A stretch of 64,000 bases of DNA from Candidatus Latescibacterota bacterium. GTDB taxonomy: Bacteria > Latescibacterota > UBA2968 > UBA8231. The notes beneath the pieces were generated by a model. The model saw only the letters and a program-made list of their open reading frames with translations. It was not told the DNA's origin and did not search any database. Made by a program: the position numbers and the translations under genes. Position 1 is the first letter of the stretch. Every line of letters starts with the position of its first letter. Shown here in pieces: positions 35,777 through 44,795 of the stretch. The stretch covers positions 1-64,000 of the forward strand of contig JAJEGS010000036.1 in assembly GCA_022819745.1 (NCBI GenBank), written 5' to 3'.

Positions 35777-35983
35777 ATGAATTCGCAGAATCAAAAATCG
35801 ACCAAGAAACCACGAGACCCAGACCTTGTCGGTGCTGAGGTGGCCTTGCGTAGGGCTGCTGAACGCGTACGCCAGCGAGCCGCGGAAACCGGCAGCGCGG
35901 TGGTTGTGGTTAGGGATGGCAAAGTTGTCTGGGAGAAGGTTGATGGAACCTTTGATGATGAGCTTGAAGATGGTCGCCAATAA
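35777..35983 (+). CDS. Small putative antitoxin partner of the zeta-like kinase
   Basis: The 68-residue charged protein has a helical N-terminal half (VALRRAAERVRQRA) and a beta-type end AVVVVRDGKVVWEKV. This layout, with the RAA helix followed by V-V-x-x-DGK, is that of the small proteins usually paired with COG4185-type kinases. GAGGTAA lies 11 bases upstream of the ATG. Its position immediately behind the kinase supports a toxin-antitoxin pair. Confidence 0.65.
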   Translation: MNSQNQKSTKKPRDPDLVGAEVALRRAAERVRQRAAETGSAVVVVRDGKVVWEKVDGTFDDELEDGRQ

Positions 35984-36053
35984 CGGATCCTTGCCCGGAG
36001 TGATGGCTAAGCTCTCCAACGCGGATCGAGAGAATTGAGAAAGGAGGAACAGC

Positions 36054-36146
36054 ATGGGAGTGCGACAACCGCGTTATAGCAAAGAGGAGTTCGACCGGCG
36101 CGGTCAGGCGATCTACGAGGTGGGAGAGTGGCACAGTGACGATTGA
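36054..36146 (+). pseudogene. Truncated small gene remnant with a strong ribosome binding site
   Basis: An ATG preceded by AAAGGAGGAACAGC opens a 30-codon frame (PRYSKEEFDRRGQAIYE, then VGEWHSDD and stop). From memory, small proteins of about 80-100 residues begin with a similar RYSKEEF-x-RRG-x-x-IYE motif and are antitoxin-like. The C-terminal two thirds are absent, so it looks like the cut end of another toxin-antitoxin module just before the Argonaute pair. Confidence 0.45.
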
Positions 36147-36185
36147 GGCATTGGTTTAACTGTGCCGGATTTTGACGGAACTGAT

Positions 36186-37565
36186 ATGAAACAAGAACGC
36201 GACCACATCTTCATCAGCTACGCGACTGAGCAGTCGGCATTATGCGACTGGCTTGCCCGTCGGCTTGCTGCCGAAGGATACGCTATATGGTGTGACCGCC
36301 AGAAGCTGCTTGGGGGTGAGAACTGGCCCAACGACATCGATGAAGCAATTAATGAGCGAACTTTTCGTATGCTTGCGCTGCTATCAAGGGCATCGATGAA
36401 TAAGCCGAATCCTCAAGGGGAGTGGCTGAAGGGTATAGCTATTGGCAAAAAACTGGGCATTGACGACTTCGTTATTCCGTTGAATACCGAAGGACTTCGA
36501 TCAGACGAAATTGCTTGGAATCTCCAACCCATCAACTATATCGCATTCTCACCAAGTTGGGCTGATGGACTCGCTTCCTTGCTGAAGAAGCTCCAATCGG
36601 TTGCTGCACCCCGAGTGTTGAATGACGGACCCCGTATTGCTGTAGAATCAATCGTTGCAAGCAGCGCAGTCCGAGACGAATCCGAAGATCTGCTAAGTAA
36701 CTGCTTCGAGGTTGTGCAAACGCCACGATACATTCGCAAGTACGAGGTTGAGACCGATCTCTCTAAAGATAAGCGTCGAGGATTGCAGAGAGAATGGGCA
36801 TGTCGCGATGTGTCGCCACGCCACGTGTTCGCCTTTGACGATCCCCCGACTACAGTGAACGCAAGCTACTGTTTTCAGTGTATTGAGCAGATATCTTGGC
36901 GAGATACAAAGCTAGTGGATGGAATTGATACACGACATCTCGTAGTTAGCCTGATACACAAGTGCTTGGATATTCTTCTGAGAGATAAAGGAATGAAATA
37001 CTCCGTCATCACGGAGCACAGGAAAAACAGAAAGAACATGGAACAGTGGTATATACCACAGGGATTCCTAGACAACGACCATGTATCATTCACCTTTCCT
37101 AGTGGAAAGAAGAGCTGGTTTAATGGGGTTGGAGAACGAACCTACCCGACCATAGATGGTGGAGAGGTATACCGCTACCACCTGAGCCCATCGTTTTCGG
37201 TGCTGCGTGGTCAGATTGATCCTTTCGTCCTATTCCTCCGAAATCGTGTTTATCTCACTGATAATAAGGGTAGACCACTTGAAGGCCGGAAGATTATATC
37301 ACGTCGCAAACATCTATGCAAAGGATGGTTCAACTACGAGTGGGGCGCACGAACTCTTGGCATTGCCCAGCTACTGGCCGATGAGGATATGTACATCCGG
37401 TTCGGACCAGATGGAGAGCAGCAACTCGTCATCAGTGCCATACCGATTGTCCCGAATGCTCCCCAACGTATCCACGACGAACTCGTAGACAAACCCGATG
37501 AGATATACACGATGTGGCATGAGGAGGATGAGACGGAGGTTGACGATGTCGAGGCAGATAAGTAA
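36186..37565 (+). CDS. TIR-APAZ protein of a short prokaryotic Argonaute system (SPARTA-like)
   Basis: The 459-residue protein has an N-terminal TIR domain (residues about 6-140) with HIFISYATEQS, the WCDRQKLLGGENW segment and a candidate catalytic glutamate at E79 (NPQGEW). The remainder is an APAZ-type region lacking recognisable motifs but of the right length. TIR-APAZ proteins are NAD(P)ases that, with their short Argonaute partner, kill or arrest infected or plasmid-bearing cells when guide RNA finds target DNA. The ATG at 36186 directly before the TIR is preferred over the GTG at 36162. Its end overlaps the next gene by 20 bases. The DNA is visibly less GC-rich than the flanking genes, a sign of transfer. 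Confidence 0.82.
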   Translation: MKQERDHIFISYATEQSALCDWLARRLAAEGYAIWCDRQKLLGGENWPNDIDEAINERTFRMLALLSRASMNKPNPQGEWLKGIAIGKKLGIDDFVIPLNTEGLRSDEIAWNLQPINYIAFSPSWADGLASLLKKLQSVAAPRVLNDGPRIAVESIVASSAVRDESEDLLSNCFEVVQTPRYIRKYEVETDLSKDKRRGLQREWACRDVSPRHVFAFDDPPTTVNASYCFQCIEQISWRDTKLVDGIDTRHLVVSLIHKCLDILLRDKGMKYSVITEHRKNRKNMEQWYIPQGFLDNDHVSFTFPSGKKSWFNGVGERTYPTIDGGEVYRYHLSPSFSVLRGQIDPFVLFLRNRVYLTDNKGRPLEGRKIISRRKHLCKGWFNYEWGARTLGIAQLLADEDMYIRFGPDGEQQLVISAIPIVPNAPQRIHDELVDKPDEIYTMWHEEDETEVDDVEADK

Positions 37566-39093
37566 AGACCCGATGTTGAGTGAGATCAAGATTCTCGATG
37601 AGCCAGCGCTAGAATTTCGGTACGGCCAGCCAGTCACCGATCCACGTGATGGATTGTCATTATTCGGCCCGTACGACGCAGACGCTCCCGGTCACCCAAG
37701 TGCCCTGTCCTATGGTGTCGTCGGGACAGATGAAGGTATAGATCTGTTTTCTGCGTGGTCCAGCGCGATGATCCGCTCGTGGACAGATGCCCCGAATAAC
37801 CGGCACCGCTTGTGGCCACCGTACCCGGGATTTCAGGCAGCTTTCGCCTGCGATTGGCGAGACGAACCAGTTTGGAAACATGTGCTCGATAGTCATAGGC
37901 TGAGTGACGTGGCTCATCGTTACGATCATCACGAACGGGTCTATTCGACCGTAAACCAGTACCTCTCGGCTTTTCAGGATTTGCAGAAGCTCGATGAGCG
38001 TGTAAACGTCATGATCTGCGTTGTACCTGACGAAATCTACCAAACGTGCCGGATTAAGTCGCATGTGAGTGTGAAACAGGCGACTGGAGAAGCCGTTTCT
38101 AAGAAACGGCGGGAGTCGCGCAAGGAGGGCCAACTAGAGTTCTTCTCAAACTACGAGCCGGAGCAGTACGAACTCTCTCTTGATTTTCGAAGGCAGATCA
38201 AAGCGCGGACTATGACCCATAATGTTCCGATCCAGATTATCCGTGAATCGACGCTGAGGCTCAATGACGAGAATCGGTTTGGGCTACGAGATCTAACACC
38301 GCTCTCGAATCGTATGTGGAATCTGTCGAGCGCGTTGTATTACAAGGGAGGCGGCAAACCGTGGAAGCTGGCTACTGCTAGGGAAGGCGTTTGCTATGTC
38401 GGCCTCGCTTTTCGTCGGGCCGATGCCACTGATGCCAAAGGCAGGCCGGAGACCGCGGCCTGCGCCGCCCAGATGTTCCTAGACGATGGGGATGGCGTGG
38501 TGTTCTTGGGAAACTATGGGCCGTGGTATTCTCCGAAAAAGAAGCAGTTCCGCCTCACAGCCAAGGCTGCACACGATCTGCTAAAGGGTGCTCTTGAGAC
38601 ATATACCCAGCTACACGGGAAGAGCCTGACTGAAGTCTTCCTGCACTCGCGGTCAGATATCAGTGCCGAGGAGTTCGAGGGATACCGATCCGCTGCATCA
38701 GAGGGACTAAAGGTCGTCGGTATTCGCGTACGTCCCTGCCGCGATGGTCCACGACTGTACCGACCGGACAAGAAGTGGCCGGTGATTCGGGGTACGTTGT
38801 GGAAGCATTCTCCAACTCGGGGCTATCTGTTCGGGTCTGGGTTCAAACCGCGCCTCGGAACCTACGACGGATGGGAGACGCCCGTACCTCTACAGATCGA
38901 CATTCAACATGGAGAGGCGGATATCGTTGACGTGGCACGCGATATCCTTGGCCTGACAAAGCTCAATTACAATACCTGTAATGCTGGTGACACCCAGCCA
39001 GTTACTGTCAAATTTTCTGATGCCGTGGGCGAGATTCTTGTAAGCAACCCGACCGTGACCGACCGGAAACCCACTTTCAGGTTCTACATCTGA
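37546..39093 (+). CDS. Short prokaryotic Argonaute (MID-PIWI), SPARTA-like
   Basis: The 515-residue protein has the size and order of short Argonautes: a MID domain in the first half and an inactive PIWI domain from about residue 275. CYVGLAFRR occupies the strand where active PIWI domains carry the first catalytic aspartate; here alanine takes its place. DGVVFLGNYGPW and LTKLNYNTCNAGDTQPVT are typical of the family. The guide-binding segment is expected near the middle. The start at 37546 has GGAGG six bases upstream and lies within the TIR-APAZ gene, so the two are translated together, as in known TIR-APAZ/Ago heterodimers. Confidence 0.85.
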   Translation: MSRQISKDPMLSEIKILDEPALEFRYGQPVTDPRDGLSLFGPYDADAPGHPSALSYGVVGTDEGIDLFSAWSSAMIRSWTDAPNNRHRLWPPYPGFQAAFACDWRDEPVWKHVLDSHRLSDVAHRYDHHERVYSTVNQYLSAFQDLQKLDERVNVMICVVPDEIYQTCRIKSHVSVKQATGEAVSKKRRESRKEGQLEFFSNYEPEQYELSLDFRRQIKARTMTHNVPIQIIRESTLRLNDENRFGLRDLTPLSNRMWNLSSALYYKGGGKPWKLATAREGVCYVGLAFRRADATDAKGRPETAACAAQMFLDDGDGVVFLGNYGPWYSPKKKQFRLTAKAAHDLLKGALETYTQLHGKSLTEVFLHSRSDISAEEFEGYRSAASEGLKVVGIRVRPCRDGPRLYRPDKKWPVIRGTLWKHSPTRGYLFGSGFKPRLGTYDGWETPVPLQIDIQHGEADIVDVARDILGLTKLNYNTCNAGDTQPVTVKFSDAVGEILVSNPTVTDRKPTFRFYI

Positions 39094-39111
39094 TAGAGGG
39101 ATAATAGTGAT

Positions 39112-39363
39112 ATGACCAATGAGATGACCGACAAACGCCTCATCGAAGTCGCCTTCCCCCTGAAGCAAGTCTCCCTCGACTCTGTCCACGAGAAGAATGT
39201 GCGTCACGGCCATATCTCCACGCTGCATATCTGGCCGGCGCGGGCGGCGCTGATTGCGACGTTGCTTGCTGATCCCGGGATGACGGCTACGTTAAAATCG
39301 AGATTTCCAAACACTGTCCCCAACGGGCTAAAGGCCGTTGCAATGGAGACGCCAACATGCTGA
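39112..39363 (+). pseudogene. 5' fragment of a DUF1156 methyltransferase gene
   Basis: The first 56 codons encode DKRLIEVAFPLKQVSLDSVH followed by a DUF1156 N-terminus nearly identical to that of the full methyltransferase gene at 41238. Six residues (RPLAAS, 18 bases) are missing, and homology stops after LLADPG, followed by an unrelated tail. It is a dead stub left in front of the AAA/TOPRIM-like pair. Base differences to the intact copy are mostly at third codon positions. Confidence 0.85.
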
Positions 39364-40667
39364 AGCGCATACATATCCGAGGGTACAAGTCTCTTGAAGA
39401 CGTCGAAGTGTGTCTTTCCCAGCTTGTGGTTTTGTTCGGACCGAATGCCGCTGGTAAGAGCAATTTGCTCGATGCTTTGCAACTGCTGTCGAAGCTGGGG
39501 ACGAGCCGGACGCTCAAAGAGGCTTTTGATCCACCCTATCGCGGCAAGCCACTCGAATCATTTACCATCGGGCAAAAAGGCATCAAGGGGCTGCTCGAAC
39601 AGGAGCGGCTATCGTTCTCGATTGAAGCCGACCTGAGCTTGTCGGACGCGGTTGTTGAGACCGTCAATCGCCAGATCCTAGAAATGCGTCGTCCGCACGG
39701 CGAGGGCGAGTCTAAAGAGAGAAGCAAGCTCCCCGCCCGTGTCCGCGAACGCGACTTGCGCTACCGGATCGAGGTGGAGATGCTGCCCAGATCGGGTCTC
39801 CTGCGCGTGGCGGACGAATACCTAGCCGCCCTGAACAGCAAGGGCGAGCCTACGGGTAAACGCAAGCCCTTTCTCGAACGGCAAGACGAAAGAATCCACC
39901 TGCGGCACGAGGGACAGGCGCACCCCACCTACTACGACCGCTATCTGGATCACAGTATCCTCTCTATGCCGCATTATCCGCCGCACTATCCCCACTTGGC
40001 GGCGGCGCGGCGCGAGTTGGAGAGCTGGCTGTTCTTCTACTTTGAGCCACGCGAACGCATGCGCGCCGCCAATCCAGTAAAAGAAGTGCGCCATATCGGC
40101 TTGATGGGTGAAGAACTCGCCGCCTTCCTCAACACCATGAAGTCAACCGATGAAAGACAGTTCAGGGGAGTCGAGAAGGCGTTACATGCGCTGATGCCGA
40201 ACATCGACGGCATTGAGGTAGAAGTGAGCGATCTCGGCGAGGTCGAACTTCGCCTCAAGGAAGGCGGTGTTGCGATACCGGCCCGCGTACTCTCCGAAGG
40301 CACGTTGCGAATGCTCGGGCTCCTGGCCCTGACCGGCGTTGACGAAGCCCCGGCATTGGTCGGGTTCGAGGAACCAGAGAACGGCGTTCACCCGCGCCGC
40401 ATCCAGTTGATCGCGGAATTGCTGAAAACACAGGATACCCTGCAACAGACTCAGTATATCGTCACCACGCACTCGCCGATCCTGCCCGATCTGCTCGCGG
40501 ACAGTTCCCTGTTTGTGACGAACCGGATCAACCGCAAGACGCGAATCGAGCCGTTTTCTACTTGGGGACCATTGGGACGGCGCAGTGATATCGATCAGGC
40601 ATTCTCGGAGCAACAGGAGACGCTCCCCGTATCCGAGCGCATTCTGAGAGGGGACTTCGATGCGTGA
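39357..40667 (+). CDS. AAA ATPase (RecF/OLD-like, AAA_21) of a two-gene defence module
   Basis: The 436-residue ABC-like AAA ATPase has Walker A FGPNAAGKSNLL, signature LSEGTLRMLGLL, Walker B ALVGFEEPENGVHP and a switch TTHSP. A long insert between Walker A and the signature (about residues 60-290) is typical of OLD-like or PARIS-like ATPases. It overlaps the next gene by 8 bases, so the two are translated together. Such ATPases sense a phage trigger and pair with a TOPRIM-type effector. Confidence 0.8.
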   Translation: MLKRIHIRGYKSLEDVEVCLSQLVVLFGPNAAGKSNLLDALQLLSKLGTSRTLKEAFDPPYRGKPLESFTIGQKGIKGLLEQERLSFSIEADLSLSDAVVETVNRQILEMRRPHGEGESKERSKLPARVRERDLRYRIEVEMLPRSGLLRVADEYLAALNSKGEPTGKRKPFLERQDERIHLRHEGQAHPTYYDRYLDHSILSMPHYPPHYPHLAAARRELESWLFFYFEPRERMRAANPVKEVRHIGLMGEELAAFLNTMKSTDERQFRGVEKALHALMPNIDGIEVEVSDLGEVELRLKEGGVAIPARVLSEGTLRMLGLLALTGVDEAPALVGFEEPENGVHPRRIQLIAELLKTQDTLQQTQYIVTTHSPILPDLLADSSLFVTNRINRKTRIEPFSTWGPLGRRSDIDQAFSEQQETLPVSERILRGDFDA

Positions 40668-41241
40668 GATTGCGCTCTTCGTCGAGGACTACGCGCATCA
40701 GCAAATCATCGGTGCTCTCGTGCGGCGGATCTCCGTAGAACGCGATATAGCTATAAGGCTGGACTGGCGCGTCGCAGTCGGCGGCCACGGCAAAGTCATC
40801 ACGGAGCTTAATGACTACATGCGGGACCTGAAGCAGCAGGGTAGTCCTTGGCCCGACTTGATCGTCGTTGCCACCGACGCCAATTGCAAAGGATTGAACG
40901 AACGTGCGCGGGAGATCGTCGTCCGAGATGACCTTGCGCCGATGATCCTTGCCATTCCCGATCCGCATATTGAGCGTTGGCTGCTGCTTGACGGCGCGGC
41001 CTTCAAGACTGTGTTCGGCAAGGGTTGCGACTCACCCGATCAGAAATGCGATCGCGGGCGCTATAAACAGCGGCTAATTGAGGCCATTTATGCCACAGGA
41101 ACAATACCTAGACTTGGCGGTATCGAATATGCGGAAGACATTGTGGAGCAGATAAATATCAATCGAGCCGCACGAGTGGATAGGTCTTTCAGGCGCTTTG
41201 TGGCGGATCTCCGCAATACGTTTCAGGGTTGGCAACCATGA
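40660..41241 (+). CDS. TOPRIM-like effector partner of the AAA ATPase
   Basis: The 193-residue protein begins with LFVEDYAHQQIIGALV, where the E-D could be the TOPRIM glutamate region. It continues with DLIVVATDANCKG, matching the D-x-D strand (here D-A-N), and ends IPDPHIERWLLLD, a common feature of the DUF4276/DUF4435-like TOPRIM proteins that accompany AAA ATPases. It overlaps the ATPase by 8 bases, and its TGA overlaps the start of the methyltransferase (ATGA). The pair resembles PARIS (AriA/AriB) or RloAB/AbiL-like modules, but exact membership is not settled. Confidence 0.6.
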   Translation: MREIALFVEDYAHQQIIGALVRRISVERDIAIRLDWRVAVGGHGKVITELNDYMRDLKQQGSPWPDLIVVATDANCKGLNERAREIVVRDDLAPMILAIPDPHIERWLLLDGAAFKTVFGKGCDSPDQKCDRGRYKQRLIEAIYATGTIPRLGGIEYAEDIVEQININRAARVDRSFRRFVADLRNTFQGWQP

Positions 41242-44200
41242 CCCCCAACGACAAACGCCTAATCGAAGTCGCCTTCCCCCTGAAGCAGGTTTCCCTCGAC
41301 TCTGTCCACGAGAAGAACGTGCGGCATGGGCACATCTCCACGCTGCACATCTGGCCGGCGCGGCGACCGCTGGCCGCGTCGCGGGCGGCGCTGATTGCGA
41401 CGTTGCTTGCCGATCCCGGCGATTCCAAGCAACGGCAGGAGATTCTGGAGCGCATGGCTGGTCGCGTCGTCGAGAAGATTGAGCGCAAGCGGGTGGGTGG
41501 GCGTGTGGTCGAGAAGGTGAAGGAGGAGACGGTCGGCGGCATTCTCCATTGGGGGCGCGAGAATGACCCCGATCTTGCGTGGTTCCGCGAAGAGATTCGC
41601 AAGGCGTACGGCGGGCGGGCACCCAAGGTGCTGGACCCGTTCGCCGGGGGCGGTGCCATTCCGCTTGAAGCCATGCGCCTCGGCTGCGACGTGACCGCTA
41701 TGGACATCAATCCGGTGGCTTGGTTCATCCTCAAGTGTACCCTCGAATATCCGCAGAAGCTCGCCGGTCAGACCCGCCCGCTGCCCGAATTCGCGCTGGA
41801 GGACGGCGAATTCATGGCGGCGTTTCTGAAGGCGAAGGGGTTTAAGGGGGCCAGCTTGCGGACCTTCTTGGAGCGGCTCGGCCACGGCGATGGCGGCGAT
41901 ATCCAACTCGATCTCTTGCAACAGGACGATCCCATACTTGAGGCGGATCTCGCTTGGCACGTGCGGGCTTGGGGCCGGTGGGTGCTGGCCAAGGCGCGCA
42001 CGGAGTTGGCTGCGTACTATCCGACTTATGCTGAGTTTGAGCCGCTGAAGCCGGACGAGGAGTATGAGCCGCGTCCCATGCGGCTTTTAGAGGTTGATGA
42101 TGAGGGAGTTCCGCAGGTCGATCCGCTCAACGCCGAGTTCGACGCTGCCTATCTCAAGGACCCGCGCAACCCGCGCTGGATCGCCAAGCCCACGGTAGCC
42201 TATCTCTGGGCGCGCACCGTGACCTGCAAACAGTGCCGCGCCACCCTACCGCTGCTCAAGACGCGCTGGTTGTGCAAGAAGGATCGCAAGCGCGTACTGC
42301 TGACGATGGAGCCGAAGGACAATCAGACCGGCGTTGTCTTTGGCGTTCAGAGCGATGTGCCGCACAACGGCGGCAACGCGGCGCAGCGGCGAGAGCACGA
42401 CAAGCGCATTGGAGCGGGCACCATGTCGCGCACTGGCGCAACCTGCCCTTGCTGCGGCGTGATCACGACGATGGAGGATATTCGTTTTGAAGGACGCGCT
42501 GGGCGGTTGGGCGCGGTGATGACAGCGGTAGTGATGAATGGACCGAAAGGCAAAGGTAAGGAATACCGCTTGCCGACGGACCATGAGCGGGCGGTGGCGG
42601 AAGTGACCGAGGAACAGCTTCAGGTGCTGTATGCGGACATCCCGTTTGGGTTGCCGGAGGAACCCTTAGCAAGCGAAGATGCTCTCGGCTTCCGCGTACC
42701 GCTATACGGTTTCGACAATTGGCGAAAGCTGTTTGCGAACCGGCAGCTATTGGCGATTGGGACGATTGTTCTCAGTATTCGGGGTCTGATGCAGGAATTC
42801 GACGATCAGCCGACCGAATGGGCGGAAGGAATAGCCGGAATCCTCACGTGTGGTTTTGACAGAATGCTCGACTTCAACTCGACCCTACTGTCTTGGATTA
42901 CAAGCGTCGAGGCAATAGGCCACGTTTTCGTGCGGTATGCACTGCCGATGTGTTGGGATTACTCGGAGTCGGCACCCACGAATGATGTCCGAGGCGGATG
43001 GGAAATGTGCGTTGCCGCTGTCTGTAAAGCGTTAGAAACGGCAATGAAAGCATCAAACGATATTGCTCCCGTTCCCAAGCTCGTCATGGGAAGTGCCGCG
43101 ACCACAGAACATGCCGATACCTTCGACATCATTGTGACCGATCCTCCGTACTATGACGCAATTCCATACTCGGATTTGATGGATTATTTCTATGTTTGGA
43201 GTAAACGGACCATCGAAAGTATGTCTCACGAATTCAGTAATGCTTTTGCTGAAAGTCTTGGCCCAAAGTGGAATCGCGAGCTTTCTGACGGTGAACTGAT
43301 CGACGATGCCAGTCGGTTCGGCGGCGATCAGTCTGCATCAAAAGAGAACTACGAGCAAGGCATGGCCGAGGCATTTCGCCGTTGCTCGAAGAGCCTAACA
43401 GAGAATGGCCGTTTGGTAGTTGTATTCGCCAACAAGCATCCCGATGCTTGGGAAACGCTGGTAGCTGCACTCATGCGGGCTGGCTTCGTAGTGAACGGAA
43501 GTTGGCCTGTTCAAACAGAACAAGCTGCTCGGATGCGCACTCAAGCATCCGCCGCTCTCGCCTCCTCCGTCTGGATCGTCTGCAAAAAGCGCCCCCCTGC
43601 TCGCCCCGGCTGGGACACCACCGTCCTCAACGAAATGCGCGACAACATCACCCAGCAACTCCGCGACTTCTGGGACGCCGGCATCCGCGGCCCCGACTTC
43701 GTATGGGCCGCAACCGGCCCAGCCCTCGAAGCCTTCAGCAAGCACCCCGTAGTCAAAAAGGCCAACGACCCCAACCAACTGATGTCCGTCTCGGAGTTCC
43801 TGCGCGAAGTGCGGCGCATGGTCGTCGATTTCGTCGTCGGCCGTGTGCTGACCCAAGACGGCGACCAAGAAGCCGCAACCGGCCTCGACGACGTAACCAC
43901 CTACTACCTGCTCCATCGCCACGACTTCGGCATGGCAGACGCTCCCGTCGGCGGCTGTATCCTCTACGCCCTATCGTGCAACCTCTCCGACTCCGCCCTC
44001 GTCAACCAGCACGACCTCCTCGCCCAAGCAGGCAAAGGAGCAGCCAACGACGAACCCGAAGAGGACGCCCCACCCGAGGACGCAGAAGAGACAAGCGGCG
44101 GTGCCAAAGTCAAGCTCAAACCCTATAACCGGCGACAGGGCCGCAACCTCGGCCTCGAAGCCCCAGGCGGACGCCCCGTCCCCCTCATCGACCAAGTCCA

Positions 44201-44429
44201 CAAACTCATGCATCTCTGGCGCGCCGGCGACCAAGTCAAAGTCGATGACTACCTCGACACCCGCGGCCTCCAGCGCAACGCCCTGTTCAATCAAATCCTC
44301 CAAGCCCTCATCGAACTAGCCGACGCCGGCTCCGACGAACGCTCTATCCTCGAAGCCCTAAGCAACCACGTAGCCGCTCGAGATGGTGTTCAGGCGCAGA
44401 GGCAGAGGGAGCTTCAGTTCGGAGAATGA
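41238..44429 (+). CDS. DUF1156 adenine-specific DNA methyltransferase with zinc ribbon
   Basis: The 1063-residue COG1743-type protein starts with DUF1156 (DKRLIEVAFPLKQVSLDSVH to WPARRPLAASRAALIATLL). The methyltransferase core has motif I VLDPFAGGGAIPLEAM and motif IV DPPYYDAIPYSDLMDYFY, and a zinc-ribbon pair (CKQCR, CPCC) lies between. Such enzymes mark host DNA in predicted anti-phage loci with an SNF2 helicase and DUF499 ATPase. The start overlaps the TOPRIM-like stop (ATGA). The C-terminal 200 residues are acidic and proline-rich. A 5' fragment of a second allele lies at 39112. Confidence 0.92.
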   Translation: MTPNDKRLIEVAFPLKQVSLDSVHEKNVRHGHISTLHIWPARRPLAASRAALIATLLADPGDSKQRQEILERMAGRVVEKIERKRVGGRVVEKVKEETVGGILHWGRENDPDLAWFREEIRKAYGGRAPKVLDPFAGGGAIPLEAMRLGCDVTAMDINPVAWFILKCTLEYPQKLAGQTRPLPEFALEDGEFMAAFLKAKGFKGASLRTFLERLGHGDGGDIQLDLLQQDDPILEADLAWHVRAWGRWVLAKARTELAAYYPTYAEFEPLKPDEEYEPRPMRLLEVDDEGVPQVDPLNAEFDAAYLKDPRNPRWIAKPTVAYLWARTVTCKQCRATLPLLKTRWLCKKDRKRVLLTMEPKDNQTGVVFGVQSDVPHNGGNAAQRREHDKRIGAGTMSRTGATCPCCGVITTMEDIRFEGRAGRLGAVMTAVVMNGPKGKGKEYRLPTDHERAVAEVTEEQLQVLYADIPFGLPEEPLASEDALGFRVPLYGFDNWRKLFANRQLLAIGTIVLSIRGLMQEFDDQPTEWAEGIAGILTCGFDRMLDFNSTLLSWITSVEAIGHVFVRYALPMCWDYSESAPTNDVRGGWEMCVAAVCKALETAMKASNDIAPVPKLVMGSAATTEHADTFDIIVTDPPYYDAIPYSDLMDYFYVWSKRTIESMSHEFSNAFAESLGPKWNRELSDGELIDDASRFGGDQSASKENYEQGMAEAFRRCSKSLTENGRLVVVFANKHPDAWETLVAALMRAGFVVNGSWPVQTEQAARMRTQASAALASSVWIVCKKRPPARPGWDTTVLNEMRDNITQQLRDFWDAGIRGPDFVWAATGPALEAFSKHPVVKKANDPNQLMSVSEFLREVRRMVVDFVVGRVLTQDGDQEAATGLDDVTTYYLLHRHDFGMADAPVGGCILYALSCNLSDSALVNQHDLLAQAGKGAANDEPEEDAPPEDAEETSGGAKVKLKPYNRRQGRNLGLEAPGGRPVPLIDQVHKLMHLWRAGDQVKVDDYLDTRGLQRNALFNQILQALIELADAGSDERSILEALSNHVAARDGVQAQRQRELQFGE

Positions 44430-44516
44430 GTGCAGAACGATCCCCGATCCAACCTCATAAGGACAAAGGGACAATCGGCACGATACCAGAGTCTATGAAT
44501 ACTTGAAAACGGGATA

Positions 44517-44795
44517 TTGTCCGTGGAATTCGAGTGGGATCAAAACAAAGCCGAAGCTAATCTGTCGAAGCACGAGGTTCCATTCGACGAAGCGAGAACA
44601 GTTTTCGCTGATCCATTCTATATTGATTTCTACGATCCTGACCATTCTGACGATGAGGAGCGATATATCGTCATTGGCAAGTCACAACGACATCGTATAT
44701 TGATCGTATCATATACGGAACGCGATAATAAGATTCGTTTAATCAGTGCAAGAAAAGCAACCCGAAAGGAAAGAGAAGATTATGAAGAAGGCTGA
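44517..44795 (+). CDS. brnT: BrnT family toxin
   Basis: The roughly 90-residue protein matches BrnT ribonuclease toxins: FEWDQNKAEANLSKHEVPFDEA at the start and RLISARKATRKEREDYE at the end are the family signature. The start may be TTG (44517) or GTG (44523); the latter gives the common MEFEWD opening. It overlaps the following antitoxin-like gene by 14 bases, as usual for brnTA. BrnT cleaves RNA and is normally neutralised by BrnA. Confidence 0.88.
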   Translation: MSVEFEWDQNKAEANLSKHEVPFDEARTVFADPFYIDFYDPDHSDDEERYIVIGKSQRHRILIVSYTERDNKIRLISARKATRKEREDYEEG

